From Sphingopyxis italica (GTDB lineage Bacteria; Pseudomonadota; Alphaproteobacteria; Sphingomonadales; Sphingomonadaceae), in contig NZ_JAATIT010000001.1 in NCBI RefSeq assembly GCF_011926545.1, positions 310,001 through 374,000 on the forward strand: 64,000 nt of DNA, written 5' to 3'. The number at the start of each line of letters is the position of its first letter. Positions within the stretch are counted from its first letter, which is position 1. Positions 8,047 through 17,367 of this stretch are shown here, in pieces. The notes beneath the pieces were generated by a model that made no database searches, was not told the origin of the DNA, and saw nothing but the letters and a program-made list of their open reading frames with translations. Made by a program: the position numbers and the translations under genes.

Positions 8047-9729
8047 TCAAAAAGGCATGAACAAAGGGCCACCCTCATCGGGTTGGGCCGGCGGACGGAT
8101 GCCGTTGCCCCAGATGAGGCGGGCCGCGCGGGCACCCGGCACCGAAGCGGCGTGAAGCCCGCGGTCGAGATGAACGACCTGGCCCGGGGAGACCGCACGG
8201 CCGTTCAGGACCACCCCCGCGTCACGCACCGTATAATCGCCAGGCACCCTGACGCGGAACCGATGCTCGCCGGCGCCAGCGGGAATCGCCTCTCCCGCCA
8301 CCCAGAAAGGACCCCACAAGGGGATATAGGTATCGCGGATCGCCGCGAGGTCGCCGGGCAGAAACTGGGGCACCGGACCGGTGCCGTTCAGCGCCGCCTC
8401 GAACATATAATCGTCGTTGACCACGAGCGGCACCGGTGTCGCCGCCATGGTTGCTTCCATACTGGGAAAGGCGCCGGCCAGATATTGTTCGGTGCCCCAC
8501 GGGGTCATGAACACATTGGCTTTCGGAAAGCGGCCGAGCAGCGCGCAACTGTCGAAATAGGCTATGGGGCGCGCGAACATCCGGTCGGCCGCGCGCAAAA
8601 TGTCGCGTTGGCGGTCGATCGGATTATATGGCTCGACGAGCAACATAAATCCGGCACCGAGCAAAAAGACCAGCGCAGCCAAGCGCCCGCCATAGTGCTG
8701 GATCGTCCACGACATCGACAGGCCGCAGGCAACGACGGCGGGCGCCAGTATATAGACGTAAAAATAAGGCGCCGTATTATGGTAGAAGAGGAAACTGGAA
8801 AGCGGCGCGAGATAGCCCGCGAGACAGATTTTCTCCGCTTTCGACAAGCTCGCGGCGCGCCAGATCGCGAACGGTGCCGACAGGATCAGCAGCGTCAGCG
8901 GCAAGGAGAACAGGGCACCGCCGAGCAGATACCGGCCGTAGGAGATCGAACCCAGATTGAACATCTTGTCGCCCGCGCGCGACACGACCGAGATGGCCTC
9001 GCCGCCGCTTCCCGCCGCCAGCGATGCGGCATGCAACAGAAAGATCGCCGCGAAAATCGCGGCCGTGACGACAGCGGTGAGCGCAAGCCGGACGGCGACT
9101 TGCCCCTTGCCGGTCGCTTCCGACCAGCGCAACCACGCGATACCCACGAAGAGCGGCGCATAGAGCGCCGTCTTGATCGTCAGCACCGCCGCGGTGCCCG
9201 CGAGAGCCGCCGCGCCCAGGATCGCCCAGGCGTCGAGCCGCGACCGCAGCATGATCCACGCCGAGGTCATCAGCAGGGCGGTGGCCGGAGCGTCGAAGCG
9301 GAACGATGTTCCGTGCTGCAACACATAGATGGCGGTCAGATAGGCGAGCGCGCAGCAGGCGGCAGTGGTCCGGTCGACAAAGCGCGCCGCCGACCCGGCG
9401 ATCGCCGCCGCGGTCAGCAGGACGCAAAAAAGCATGAACAGCCGGATCAGGATGATATGGTCGACCCCCGTGCCCGGCAGGTCGACGACCCAGAGGAATG
9501 CCCGCGTATAGAGCGTCTGCAACGGCTGCGACAGCGTGCCCCGCGCCAGCGCGTGAATCTGGCTGTAGTGATAGAATTCGTCCCAGTTGACGGCGCGCGT
9601 CAGGGCGATGTGGAGGTGCAGCAAAAGCGCGGCCCCGATCGCGAAACACGCCCACGCAAAAGGCCCGGAACCGACCTGCCCTTCGCCGCGCCCCGCGACG
9701 AACGGGCGACCGACGAGCGCCCCTGTCAC
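8047..9729 (-). CDS. GT39/ArnT-like polytopic membrane glycosyltransferase
   Basis: This 560-residue membrane protein has more than ten hydrophobic segments. The first periplasmic loop contains TRAVNWDEFYHYSQ, matching the conserved acidic pair of PMT/ArnT-type (GT-C) transferases that use polyprenyl-phosphate sugars. The C-terminal 130 residues form a soluble, beta-rich periplasmic tail (FRVRVPGDYTVRDAG and onward). The GTG start at 9729 overlaps the stop of the upstream GT2 gene by four bases (GTGA). The pairing fits a scheme in which the GT2 makes a polyprenyl-phosphate sugar and this enzyme transfers it outside the inner membrane. The acceptor is unknown. Confidence 0.82.
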   Translation of the reverse strand: MTGALVGRPFVAGRGEGQVGSGPFAWACFAIGAALLLHLHIALTRAVNWDEFYHYSQIHALARGTLSQPLQTLYTRAFLWVVDLPGTGVDHIILIRLFMLFCVLLTAAAIAGSAARFVDRTTAACCALAYLTAIYVLQHGTSFRFDAPATALLMTSAWIMLRSRLDAWAILGAAALAGTAAVLTIKTALYAPLFVGIAWLRWSEATGKGQVAVRLALTAVVTAAIFAAIFLLHAASLAAGSGGEAISVVSRAGDKMFNLGSISYGRYLLGGALFSLPLTLLILSAPFAIWRAASLSKAEKICLAGYLAPLSSFLFYHNTAPYFYVYILAPAVVACGLSMSWTIQHYGGRLAALVFLLGAGFMLLVEPYNPIDRQRDILRAADRMFARPIAYFDSCALLGRFPKANVFMTPWGTEQYLAGAFPSMEATMAATPVPLVVNDDYMFEAALNGTGPVPQFLPGDLAAIRDTYIPLWGPFWVAGEAIPAGAGEHRFRVRVPGDYTVRDAGVVLNGRAVSPGQVVHLDRGLHAASVPGARAARLIWGNGIRPPAQPDEGGPLFMPF

Positions 9730-10721
9730 GCCGCACCCTTGCGCGGAGCGCGCTCGGACGGCGCGGGCATTGCCGCGGCGTCGATCCGCCCCTCGATCTC
9801 GCGTAGCCGTGTCAGGCTCTCTTCTATCAGTTTGCGGTTCGTCGCGATCAGATCGGCGAGAATGCCGAAGGTGGCGGTGAGCGCGCCCAGCACCAGCAGC
9901 GCGCCGCCGATGACCAGCGACTGGACATGGCCGTCGCCGTCGCCGCCCGCCCAGAACCACAGGAAGCGCAGCATCGGCAGCAGACCGGCGAACGTCATCG
10001 CCAGCCCAAGCCCGACGAAGACGCGCAGCGGGTTATAGGTCGTATAGGCGCGCGCCATCGTGATGCCGGTGTTGACGATGAAGCGCGGGATCGATTTGAA
10101 CAGGCGCGACGGGCGAAGCGTGGCATTGGTACGGACCGGCACGCTGAGGATCGACAGCCGCTTGCGGCCGGCCTGGATCAGCATGTCGGTCGTATAGCTG
10201 AACTCGGTGGTGATGTTGATGCGCTGTGCCGCTTCGCGGCTGATCGCGCGAAAGCCGCTGACCGCATCCGAAATCCGCACATTGGCGAGGCGCTGGACGA
10301 TCGCGCTGCCCAGTTCTTGCAGCCGGCGCTTGACCGGACCGAAATGCGCATTGTCGGCGACCCCGCGGTCGCCGACGACGATGTCGGCGCGGCCGTCGAG
10401 GATCGGCGCGACGATCCGAGCGATGTCCTCGCCGACATATTGGCCGTCGGCGTCGGTGTTGACGATGATGTCGGCTCCCGCCGCGAGCGCGGCATCGACG
10501 CCCGAACGGAACGCGGCGGCGAGACCGCGGTTGGTGCGGTGGCGCACGACATGATGCACGCCCCACATCCGCGCGACCTGCGCCGTATTGTCGGTGCTGC
10601 CGTCGTCGATGACGAGGATTTCGATCGTGTCGATGCCGTCGATCTTGCGGGGCAAGGCCGCGAGCGTCGCGGGGAGGTCTTCGGCCTCGTTCAGGCAGGG
10701 AATCTGGATGACCAGCTTCAT
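9726..10721 (-). CDS. Family 2 glycosyltransferase with two C-terminal TM helices (polyprenyl-phosphate sugar synthase-like)
   Basis: This 331-residue protein has an N-terminal GT2 domain with IQIPCLNEAEDL, DDGSTDNTAQVA and the metal-binding NTDADGQY. Two C-terminal membrane helices (about residues 225-290) and a basic tail follow. This architecture is that of dolichyl/undecaprenyl-phosphate mannose or glucose synthases. It is the first gene of the minus-strand operon. GGAGGG seven bases upstream fixes the ATG at 10721. It probably charges a polyprenyl phosphate that feeds the GT39-like enzyme encoded next; the sugar is unknown. Confidence 0.87.
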   Translation of the reverse strand: MKLVIQIPCLNEAEDLPATLAALPRKIDGIDTIEILVIDDGSTDNTAQVARMWGVHHVVRHRTNRGLAAAFRSGVDAALAAGADIIVNTDADGQYVGEDIARIVAPILDGRADIVVGDRGVADNAHFGPVKRRLQELGSAIVQRLANVRISDAVSGFRAISREAAQRINITTEFSYTTDMLIQAGRKRLSILSVPVRTNATLRPSRLFKSIPRFIVNTGITMARAYTTYNPLRVFVGLGLAMTFAGLLPMLRFLWFWAGGDGDGHVQSLVIGGALLVLGALTATFGILADLIATNRKLIEESLTRLREIEGRIDAAAMPAPSERAPRKGAA

Positions 10722-10907
10722 TGTGCCGCCCTCCGGCTCACCGCCCATTCGCCCATTCCGCTCTGATCCATGGAAATCCCCAACATTCCGTGTCCTCGCG
10801 GCCTAGGGGCTTGTGGTTAATATCGCACTAACGCGTGCATTCGGGGCCATTGCTCCCGCGGTCATGTTTATGTTATGTTCTCCACCCGATTCCCCGAGGA
10901 GCGAACG

Positions 10908-11324
10908 ATGACCGACGAAGCCCCCCGCGCCAGCGGCCAGTGCCATTGTGGCGAAATCCGCTATTCGATGAGCACCGCGGTGCAACACCATGCGCTGTGC
11001 CATTGCAGCGATTGCCGCCGTCATTCGGGCGCGCCGCTCGTCGGCTGGGCGCTCGTCGGCAACGACGAGATCGAGATCAGCGGCACCGCGAAAATCTATG
11101 CTTCGTCGGAGCATGGCCGCCGCCATTTCTGCGGCAATTGCGGCACCGGGCTCTTCTATACCAACGAGACGATCTTTCCGGGGCAGATCGACGTGCAGAG
11201 CGCGACGCTCGACGATCCCGACCTGATCCCGGCGCAGGCGCAGATCCAGACCGCCGAGCGCATCGGCTGGATGGAGAAGCTGGGCGACATGCCCGCCTTC
11301 GAACGCTACCCGCCCTTCGAATAG
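10908..11324 (+). CDS. GFA / CENP-V family zinc protein
   Basis: This 138-residue protein has the cysteine pattern of the glutathione-dependent formaldehyde-activating (GFA) fold: GQCHCGEIRY, CHCSDCRR and FCGNCGTGLFY provide seven or more zinc ligands. The family contains few biochemically tested members, so glutathione-formaldehyde activity is not implied. GAGGAGC upstream supports the ATG at 10908. The gene reads away from the glycosyltransferase operon, and the 186-base gap between them should hold both promoters. Its 3' end overlaps the converging serine hydrolase gene by 19 bases. Confidence 0.88.
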   Translation: MTDEAPRASGQCHCGEIRYSMSTAVQHHALCHCSDCRRHSGAPLVGWALVGNDEIEISGTAKIYASSEHGRRHFCGNCGTGLFYTNETIFPGQIDVQSATLDDPDLIPAQAQIQTAERIGWMEKLGDMPAFERYPPFE

Positions 11325-12685
11325 CGGCGATCATCGTCGTCGGCGGCGACGACCGCCGCGACGAGCTTCGCGATGTCGAGCCGGACCTTGCCGTCGTCAT
11401 AGCCCTGGCGGACGATCACGAGATCGCGCGACGGGATGACGACCATATATTGGCCGCGGTTGCCGAAACCGCCGAAGGCGTCGGCGGGCACGCCTTCCGA
11501 CTTGGCGAGCAGCCAGAAGCCGGCGCCATAGCCGAAATCCCGGTCGGGCTGCGGCCCGCTGGGCGTTGTGACGAAGCGCCGCCAGCTTTCGGGAAGCAGG
11601 CGCTCGCCGCGCCACATGCCGTCATTCTGGTAGAGCAGTCCGAGCCGGGCGAGATCGCGCGCGCTGGTCCAGACCTGACTCGAGAGGATATAATCGCCGT
11701 TTTTGTCATGCTCGGCAAAGGTGCGTGTCATGCCGAGCCGGTCGAAGAAAGCGGCGGGATCGAGCGGCGCCCCCGCCTTTTCGAGCGCGGCCTTCAGCGA
11801 CAGCGTCGCGAGCAACGTGTCGTTGTTGGCATAGCGGTAGCGGCTGTTCGGCGGATTCAGCATCGGCCATTGCGTCGTCCACTGGCGCACCGATGCGCCG
11901 CCCATATAGATGGCATCGCTGCGGTTGCCCGCGGTATCGCTGGTGAGGCCGCTCGCCATGCGCATCAACTGTTCGGTGGTGATCGCGGCGCGCGGGTCGC
12001 CCGGCGTCTGCCACTCGGCGATCATCGCGGGCTTCGTCACATCGATCCGGCGCTGCTCGACCGCATGGCCGATCAAGGTCACGGCCATCGACTTGGCGAC
12101 CGAAAAGGTCCGCTGCGCGGTGTGAATATCATGGCCGCCCCAATAGCGTTCATGCGCGATGCGGCCATTCTTGACGATCAAAAGCGAACTGGTGCGGCCG
12201 CCGAAGCGGGCCATATCCGCCGTCGCTTGCTCGAACTTCGTCTGCCCCTTGGACACCGGCCAGCGTGCGTCCTTGTCGCCCATCGGCCAGGGCTGGGCAT
12301 CAAGATCGGGGCGGCGTTCAACGGGGCGAGCTGCCTCCGCGGGCTGCGCTCCGATCGGTAGCGTGACGCAGCCTTCGCGCCCGCTCCATTCGGCAATGCG
12401 CGGCGGCATATCGTCGCGCCAGGTCACGCTGACCCGTTTCGCTCCTTCATCGACCTCCGCCTTGAGCGCGCGGACGTCGGCTTCGATCTCGGGATAGATG
12501 CCGGTGAGTTCGTCGCGCTCGATCGCCTCGATCGGCTTGCCCGCGCCGTTCCACAGCGACGAGCAGGTGAAGGCGGCGCGATAGCCCGCCGCCCATGCGC
12601 GCGCCAGTTCGGCGTCAGGCTTCGGCGCCTGCGCCGCTGCGGGCACCGCCCCCGCGAAGAGCGCGGCACCGACGAGCCACAGCAA
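11306..12685 (-). CDS. Serine hydrolase, class C beta-lactamase-like
   Basis: This secreted penicillin-binding-fold hydrolase has about 459 residues. The signal peptide LVGAALFAGAVPAAAQA is followed by a 120-residue helical N-terminal segment. The hydrolase domain has the catalytic SxxK (TFSVAKSM), the YxN tyrosine (YRYANND) and a third-box-like GNRGQYMV. The family includes beta-lactamases, esterases and 6-aminohexanoate-dimer hydrolases, and the late GFGNRGQ box points to the esterase/amide hydrolase side. No ATG precedes the signal peptide in frame, so I start at the TTG at 12685. That TTG lies right after the stop of the upstream YjbR gene, suggesting translational coupling. Confidence 0.8.
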   Translation of the reverse strand: MLWLVGAALFAGAVPAAAQAPKPDAELARAWAAGYRAAFTCSSLWNGAGKPIEAIERDELTGIYPEIEADVRALKAEVDEGAKRVSVTWRDDMPPRIAEWSGREGCVTLPIGAQPAEAARPVERRPDLDAQPWPMGDKDARWPVSKGQTKFEQATADMARFGGRTSSLLIVKNGRIAHERYWGGHDIHTAQRTFSVAKSMAVTLIGHAVEQRRIDVTKPAMIAEWQTPGDPRAAITTEQLMRMASGLTSDTAGNRSDAIYMGGASVRQWTTQWPMLNPPNSRYRYANNDTLLATLSLKAALEKAGAPLDPAAFFDRLGMTRTFAEHDKNGDYILSSQVWTSARDLARLGLLYQNDGMWRGERLLPESWRRFVTTPSGPQPDRDFGYGAGFWLLAKSEGVPADAFGGFGNRGQYMVVIPSRDLVIVRQGYDDGKVRLDIAKLVAAVVAADDDDRRYSKGG

Positions 12686-12686
12686 A

Positions 12687-13040
12687 TCAGGGCCGATCGC
12701 CGAACGCCTGCCGCTGCGCCTTTTTCGCGCGATCCCACCAGGCGCGGCGCAGGACATCGGCGACGCGTTCGGGGTCGTCGGAGCCGTAGCGGACGAGCAG
12801 CGCGTGCCAGCCTTCATAATGCGGAGTCTGCCAAAAGGTGTCGGGATCGGTTTCAAGCAGGATTTCCTTTTCATCGGGCTTGCACATCACGGCGAAGCTG
12901 CCGGGCTCGCGCCCCGGCGATGCGAGCGCCTTGCCGTTGAGCTTGGGACAGGGGGTGCCGTAAAAGGACAGCATCTCGACATCGGGAAGCGCGCACGCGA
13001 ACGCGACCACATCGTCCCAGCTGTCGAATATCAGCGCCAT
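12687..13040 (-). CDS. MmcQ/YjbR family protein
   Basis: This 117-residue protein is of the MmcQ/YjbR (DUF419) fold, a double-wing structure resembling DNA-binding proteins, with no confirmed target. Recognisable features are the N-terminal helix with FACALPDVE, the strand KLNGKALAS, CKPDEKEILL and the C-terminal DVLRRAWWDRAKK. It lies 14 bases after a secreted hypothetical gene and directly before the serine hydrolase gene, so the three may be co-transcribed, although no functional link is evident. Confidence 0.85.
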   Translation of the reverse strand: MALIFDSWDDVVAFACALPDVEMLSFYGTPCPKLNGKALASPGREPGSFAVMCKPDEKEILLETDPDTFWQTPHYEGWHALLVRYGSDDPERVADVLRRAWWDRAKKAQRQAFGDRP

Positions 13041-13054
13041 CTTGCCGGTGCAGC

Positions 13055-13801
13055 TCAGTCTTCCAATGTCCCGGCGGTGACCTCTATGTCGCGCCCCAAG
13101 GGCTGCATGGGCTGGAAGCGCAGGCGCGTCAACACCAGCCGGTCGTCCTGGATGTCGAAGTCGAACAATGCGTTACCGCCGCGCGGGCAGCATTCACCGT
13201 CGCCCTCGCGCGCGACGGGGGCGGATGCGAACATCTCGTCGAACGCGAATCGCGCCGGACCGCGCAGCCAATAGCCCGTCGGCAGCAGCTTGCCGCCCTG
13301 CTCCGCCCAGTCGGACAGGTCGACGCGGCGCCATTTGGCCGTGGCGGCGTCACTGACGAACAGCGCATCGGCATTGCCGCCGCCGCTGCCGGCAAGTGAG
13401 CCGCCGACGTGCACGAGCCGGCGCTTGTCGTTATCGACGACCAGATCGGGCGTGCCGATCGACCCCGAGCTTTCGGCGAAACCCGCGAGCGACGCCTTGC
13501 CCGCCTTGTCCTGCGACACGAGCACCAGCATTCGCGCTTGGGCGCCGTCGCGCGGGGCGAGCAGCATCTTTTGCCAAAGCAAGGTCGTGCCGCGGTCCGC
13601 GGTGTTGATCCGCCCGCTCGCCTCGACGCTGCATTTGCCGCCGAAATCATAGAGGCATCGCTGCGCGATACTGCCGACGCGCGCGCGGGTCAGCGCGATC
13701 TTCGCGGTCACCTCCGCGGCGGTGCACGGGATTTCGATGGTGCCGCCTGGACAGGACAGGATCGGTGTCGCTGCGGCGGCAAGGACAAGCGCCAATGCCA
13801 T
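13055..13801 (-). CDS. Secreted protein of unknown function
   Basis: This protein has 248 residues. An N-terminal hydrophobic stretch MALALVLAAAATPILSC serves as an export signal; a lipidated cysteine at residue 17 is possible but the box is not canonical. The mature part contains cysteines at CPGG, EIPC, RCLYDFGGKC and ECCPRGG, suggesting disulfide bonds in the periplasm. The rest looks beta-rich. I do not recognise a family. It is followed by the YjbR and serine hydrolase genes on the same strand. The ATG at 13801 is the last start before the hydrophobic segment. Confidence 0.65.
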   Translation of the reverse strand: MALALVLAAAATPILSCPGGTIEIPCTAAEVTAKIALTRARVGSIAQRCLYDFGGKCSVEASGRINTADRGTTLLWQKMLLAPRDGAQARMLVLVSQDKAGKASLAGFAESSGSIGTPDLVVDNDKRRLVHVGGSLAGSGGGNADALFVSDAATAKWRRVDLSDWAEQGGKLLPTGYWLRGPARFAFDEMFASAPVAREGDGECCPRGGNALFDFDIQDDRLVLTRLRFQPMQPLGRDIEVTAGTLED

Positions 13802-13887
13802 GATGACTACCCCAGTTCCGGCGCGACCCGACGGGGCGAAATTATACCCTCGCGGCACACGGAGCAAGGCTCGGAAAGACCCCAGGG

Positions 13888-15207
13888 TCAGTCCTTCGCG
13901 CGGCGCCTTTCGTCCCACCAGGCGAGGCGTTCGGCGATACGCTTTTCGAAGCCGCGATCGACGGGGCGGTAGAAGTCCGCGGGCGCCATGCCGTCGGGCC
14001 AGTAATTATCGCCCGAGAAACCGTCGGGCGCGTCATGGTCGTAGCTATAGCCGGCGCCATAACCCAAATCTTTCATCAGCTTGGTCGGGGCGTTGAGGAT
14101 GTTCGCGGGCGGGGCTAGGCTGCCCGTCTCGCGCGCCGAGGCCCACGCGGCTTTTTGCGCCGCATAGGCCGCGTTCGACTTGGGCGCGGTCGCGAGGTAG
14201 AGGCACGCTTGGACGATCGCGAGTTCGCCCTCGGGCGAGCCGAGGAACTGATAGGCGTCCTTTGCGGCGAGGCATTGCACCAGCGCCTGCGGGTCGGCGA
14301 GGCCGATGTCCTCACTCGCGAAGCGGGTGAGTCGGCGGAGGACGTAGAGCGGTTCCTCGCCCGCGACGAGCATCCGCGCGAGCCAGTAGAGCGACGCCTG
14401 CGGGTCCGACCCGCGCAGCGCCTTGTGGAGCGCCGAGATCAGATTGTAATGGCCGTCGCCGCCCTTGTCGTAGACCGGCATCCGGCGGTGAAGAAATTGC
14501 GCGAGTTCGTCCGGACCCAGCGGTTGTTCGATCGTCACCGAGAACAGCGTTTCGACCTGGTTGAGCAGAAAGCGCCCGTCGCCATCGGCGCTGACGATCA
14601 GCGCCGCGCGCGCCGCGTCGGTCACCGGCAGGCGCTGCCCGATCTCGGCCTCGGCGCGCTCGATCAGCGTGCCGAGCGCCTCCTCTCCGAGCCGATTGAG
14701 GACGAGCACCTGCGCGCGGCTGAGCAGCGCGGCGTTGAGCGCGAAGCTGGGATTCTCGGTCGTCGCGCCGACAAGCACCACGGTGCCGCGCTCGACATAG
14801 GGCAGGAAGCCGTCCTGCTGCGCGCGGTTGAAGCGGTGAATCTCGTCGACAAACAACAGGGTGCGCTTGCCCGCCGCCGCCATCTTCTCGGCATCGGCGA
14901 AGGCTTGCCGCAAGTCGGCGACGCCCGAAAAGACAGCCGAAAGCGGCGCGAAGCGCATCCCGACGGCTTCGGCAAGCAGCCGCGCGATCGTCGTCTTGCC
15001 GGTCCCGGGCGGACCCCAGAGGATGATCGACGACAATTGCCCCGCCGCGACCATGCGGCCGATCGCGCCTTCGGGGCCGGTCAGATGCTCCTGCCCGACG
15101 ACTTCGGCGAGGGTGCGCGGGCGCAGCCGTTCGGCGAGCGGCGCGGCGCCGCTTGCGCCGCTGTCGCGCTGGGCCGGTGCATCCTCGCCGAACAAATCCC
15201 CGGCCAT
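13888..15207 (-). CDS. rarA: Replication-associated recombination protein A (AAA+ ATPase)
   Basis: This AAA+ clamp-loader-like ATPase of the RarA/MgsA/WRNIP1 family acts at stalled replication forks. Its 439 residues contain GPPGTGKT (Walker A), LLFVDEIHRFN (Walker B), GATTENPSFALN (sensor 1) and the C-terminal tetramerisation part with YDHDAPDGFSGDNYWPDG, all diagnostic. The ATG at 15207 starts three bases after the stop of the GT4 gene at 15210, so the two are probably co-transcribed. The in-frame extension upstream of 15207 is the GT4 gene read in another frame. Confidence 0.96.
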   Translation of the reverse strand: MAGDLFGEDAPAQRDSGASGAAPLAERLRPRTLAEVVGQEHLTGPEGAIGRMVAAGQLSSIILWGPPGTGKTTIARLLAEAVGMRFAPLSAVFSGVADLRQAFADAEKMAAAGKRTLLFVDEIHRFNRAQQDGFLPYVERGTVVLVGATTENPSFALNAALLSRAQVLVLNRLGEEALGTLIERAEAEIGQRLPVTDAARAALIVSADGDGRFLLNQVETLFSVTIEQPLGPDELAQFLHRRMPVYDKGGDGHYNLISALHKALRGSDPQASLYWLARMLVAGEEPLYVLRRLTRFASEDIGLADPQALVQCLAAKDAYQFLGSPEGELAIVQACLYLATAPKSNAAYAAQKAAWASARETGSLAPPANILNAPTKLMKDLGYGAGYSYDHDAPDGFSGDNYWPDGMAPADFYRPVDRGFEKRIAERLAWWDERRRAKD

Positions 15208-15209
15208 CG

Positions 15210-16364
15210 TCAGGATCGCCGCTGTTTCTGGCGGATCAGGCGGATATAGGTATCGGCGACCGCCTGGTTGATCGCATCCCATTGGTAGGCGCCGCTTTCG
15301 CGCACCGCCGCGGCGCCATGTTCGGCGCGAAGCGGGATGTCGCGGCAATAGCGCTGGAGATGATCGGCAAAGCCGGTGATCGATCCGGGCGCGACGAGAT
15401 AGCCCGTCTGTCCATGTTTGACGATGCTCGCGCTGCCGGTGGCGCGCGCGGCAACGACGGGCAGCCCGCACGCCATTGCTTCGAGCGTCACATTGCCGAA
15501 GGTTTCGGTGACCGACGGATTGAAGAAGATGTCGCACGAAGCAAGCGCATGGGCGAGATCCTCGCCGCCCTGAAAGCCGACGAAATTGGCGTCGGGGAGG
15601 CGCGATTCGAACCAATCGCGCGCCGGCCCCTCGCCGATCACGACGACCTTGTGCGGCACGCCGCGCCGCTGGAGCACGTCGACGGCGTCGGCAAAGACGT
15701 CGAGCCCCTTTTCCATCACCAGCCGGCCGAGAAAGGCAATCGCGGGAACATCGTCGTCGATCCCGAGCGAGCGGCGCCACGCCATGTCGCGCCGGCCGGG
15801 ATTGAAGACCGCCTGCTCGACCCCGCGCGTCCAGATGCCGATGTCGTAATTCATCCGCTGGTCGCGCAGCACCTGCGCGAAGCTTTCCGACGGCGCGATC
15901 AGCGCGTCGCACTTGCGGTAAAGCTTGCGCAGCCAGGCGACCATGACGGGTTCGAGGAACGACAGATTATAGTAGCGGACATAGGTTTCGAAGCGCGTGT
16001 GTACCGAGCAGGCGACCGGGAGCCGCCGGCGCCGCGCCCATGCCGCCGCCTGCCGCGACACGCGGTCGGGACTGGAGATATGGACGATATTGGGCGCGAA
16101 ATTGACGATGTCCTCGCGAACCCGCGACGAGAAGGACACCGGAACGCGATATTCGCTGCGTCCCGGAATCGCCATCGACGGCACGCTGACAAGGTCGCCG
16201 GTCGGTTCGAAATCGGGGTTGGCGACGGTCGGCGAATAGACGCGCACCGCCGCGCCGTGCGCCAGCAGAAAACCGACCAGACGGTTGAGCGCCTTGTTCG
16301 CGCCATCGGTGGTCATGTTGTAATTGCCGCTGAACAGGGCGATGCGAAGGTCGGAAACTTCCAT
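15210..16364 (-). CDS. Glycosyltransferase family 4 (MgtA/PimB-like)
   Basis: This 384-residue GT-B enzyme begins RIALFSGNYNMTTDGANKAL, with the acceptor-side glycine/asparagine loop. It continues with ACSVHTRFETYVRYY, the donor-site FLGRLVMEKGLDVF and the EX7E-type motif VTETFGNVTLEAMACGLPVV. Close relatives transfer mannose or glucose onto diacylglycerol or phosphatidylinositol-type lipids, so glycolipid synthesis is plausible. It sits after corC, where many relatives have lnt, and just before rarA. Confidence 0.88.
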   Translation of the reverse strand: MEVSDLRIALFSGNYNMTTDGANKALNRLVGFLLAHGAAVRVYSPTVANPDFEPTGDLVSVPSMAIPGRSEYRVPVSFSSRVREDIVNFAPNIVHISSPDRVSRQAAAWARRRRLPVACSVHTRFETYVRYYNLSFLEPVMVAWLRKLYRKCDALIAPSESFAQVLRDQRMNYDIGIWTRGVEQAVFNPGRRDMAWRRSLGIDDDVPAIAFLGRLVMEKGLDVFADAVDVLQRRGVPHKVVVIGEGPARDWFESRLPDANFVGFQGGEDLAHALASCDIFFNPSVTETFGNVTLEAMACGLPVVAARATGSASIVKHGQTGYLVAPGSITGFADHLQRYCRDIPLRAEHGAAAVRESGAYQWDAINQAVADTYIRLIRQKQRRS

Positions 16365-16405
16365 CGGGCTTCGCCTAATCCTTTAACCCCGCAAAGGCAA
16401 TTGCA

Positions 16406-17350
16406 TCAGAACTCCTCGGTCCGTTCCGAGGGCGCCTCGAGATCGACTTCGACGGGCGGGTGCAGCCGCAGGCGATGGACGCGGCGCTCATCGGCCTCGG
16501 TTATCTCGATGCGCCATCCGCTCGGATGGACAAGGATCTCGCCGACCTCGGGCACATGCCCTGCAAGCACGGCTGCGAGCCCGCCCAAAGTGTCGACATC
16601 CTCGTCGACTTCGGCGAGGCGCGGGTCGATCGCCTCGCCGACATCATCGAGCTCGGCGCGCGCGTCGGCATTCCAACAGCCGTTTTCGCCCGCGACGATC
16701 AGCGGCTCGGGCTCGTCGTCATGCTCGTCCTCGATCTCGCCGACGATTTCCTCGACCAAATCCTCGATCGTCAGCAGACCTTCGGTGCCCGAATATTCGT
16801 CGATGACGATCGCCAGATGAGTACGCTTCGCGCGCATTTCGGCGAGCAGGTCGAGCACGCCCATCGATTGCGGGACATAGAGCGGCTGGCGGATCAGGTC
16901 GATCAGCGGCGGCGGCGGTCGCCCCTCGGCGAGCACGGCGAACACGTCCTTGACGTGGATCATGCCGACGACCTCATCGAGATTTTCGCGATAGACCGGC
17001 AGGCGGCTGTGCCCCGCTTCGGCGAAGAGCGCGACGATTTCGGCGAAGGGCGCACTTTCGGAAATGGCGATGATGTCGGCGCGCGGCACCGCGACATCGT
17101 CGACGGTCTGCTCGCCGAAATGGAGGAGATTGCGCAGCATCTTGCGCTCGATCTGCGACAGGTCGCCGACGATATTGCTGCCGCGCCGGTCCTCGCCCTC
17201 TTCCTCGGCCTCGTCGATGACCTCTTCGATCTGTTCGCGCAGCGACGGTTCCTTGTCGCCCCCGAACAGCAGGTTTCGCAGTCCGGACAGCAGCCCGGAC
17301 CTGCTACTGTCCTCTTCCGATCGGTTCGAAGATCCCTGGTCGTCGGGCAT
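16406..17350 (-). CDS. corC: CorC/HlyC family CBS-domain protein
   Basis: This 314-residue cytosolic CorC-type protein has an acidic N-terminus (about 1-60), two CBS domains (about 80-200; VPRADIIAIS, SRLPVYRENLDEVVGMIHVKD, IDEYSGTEGLLTIEDLVEEI) and a C-terminal CorC_HlyC transporter-associated domain (about 225-300). Family members are linked to magnesium and cobalt efflux and membrane integrity. It lacks the N-terminal DUF21 membrane domain, as expected for the short CorC type. It follows ybeY by 17 bases, the standard order. Confidence 0.92.
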   Translation of the reverse strand: MPDDQGSSNRSEEDSSRSGLLSGLRNLLFGGDKEPSLREQIEEVIDEAEEEGEDRRGSNIVGDLSQIERKMLRNLLHFGEQTVDDVAVPRADIIAISESAPFAEIVALFAEAGHSRLPVYRENLDEVVGMIHVKDVFAVLAEGRPPPPLIDLIRQPLYVPQSMGVLDLLAEMRAKRTHLAIVIDEYSGTEGLLTIEDLVEEIVGEIEDEHDDEPEPLIVAGENGCWNADARAELDDVGEAIDPRLAEVDEDVDTLGGLAAVLAGHVPEVGEILVHPSGWRIEITEADERRVHRLRLHPPVEVDLEAPSERTEEF

Positions 17351-17367
17351 TTTTCCGGCTTTTCCTG

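Noticed and set aside
10803..11126. Minus-strand frame opposite the GFA-family gene
   Set aside because: It is a mirror frame; the zinc-cysteine pattern on the plus strand is unambiguous.
15208..15912. Long N-terminal extension of RarA
   Set aside because: It overlaps the GT4 gene in another frame and lacks conserved sequence; RarA homologues start near MAGDLFG.
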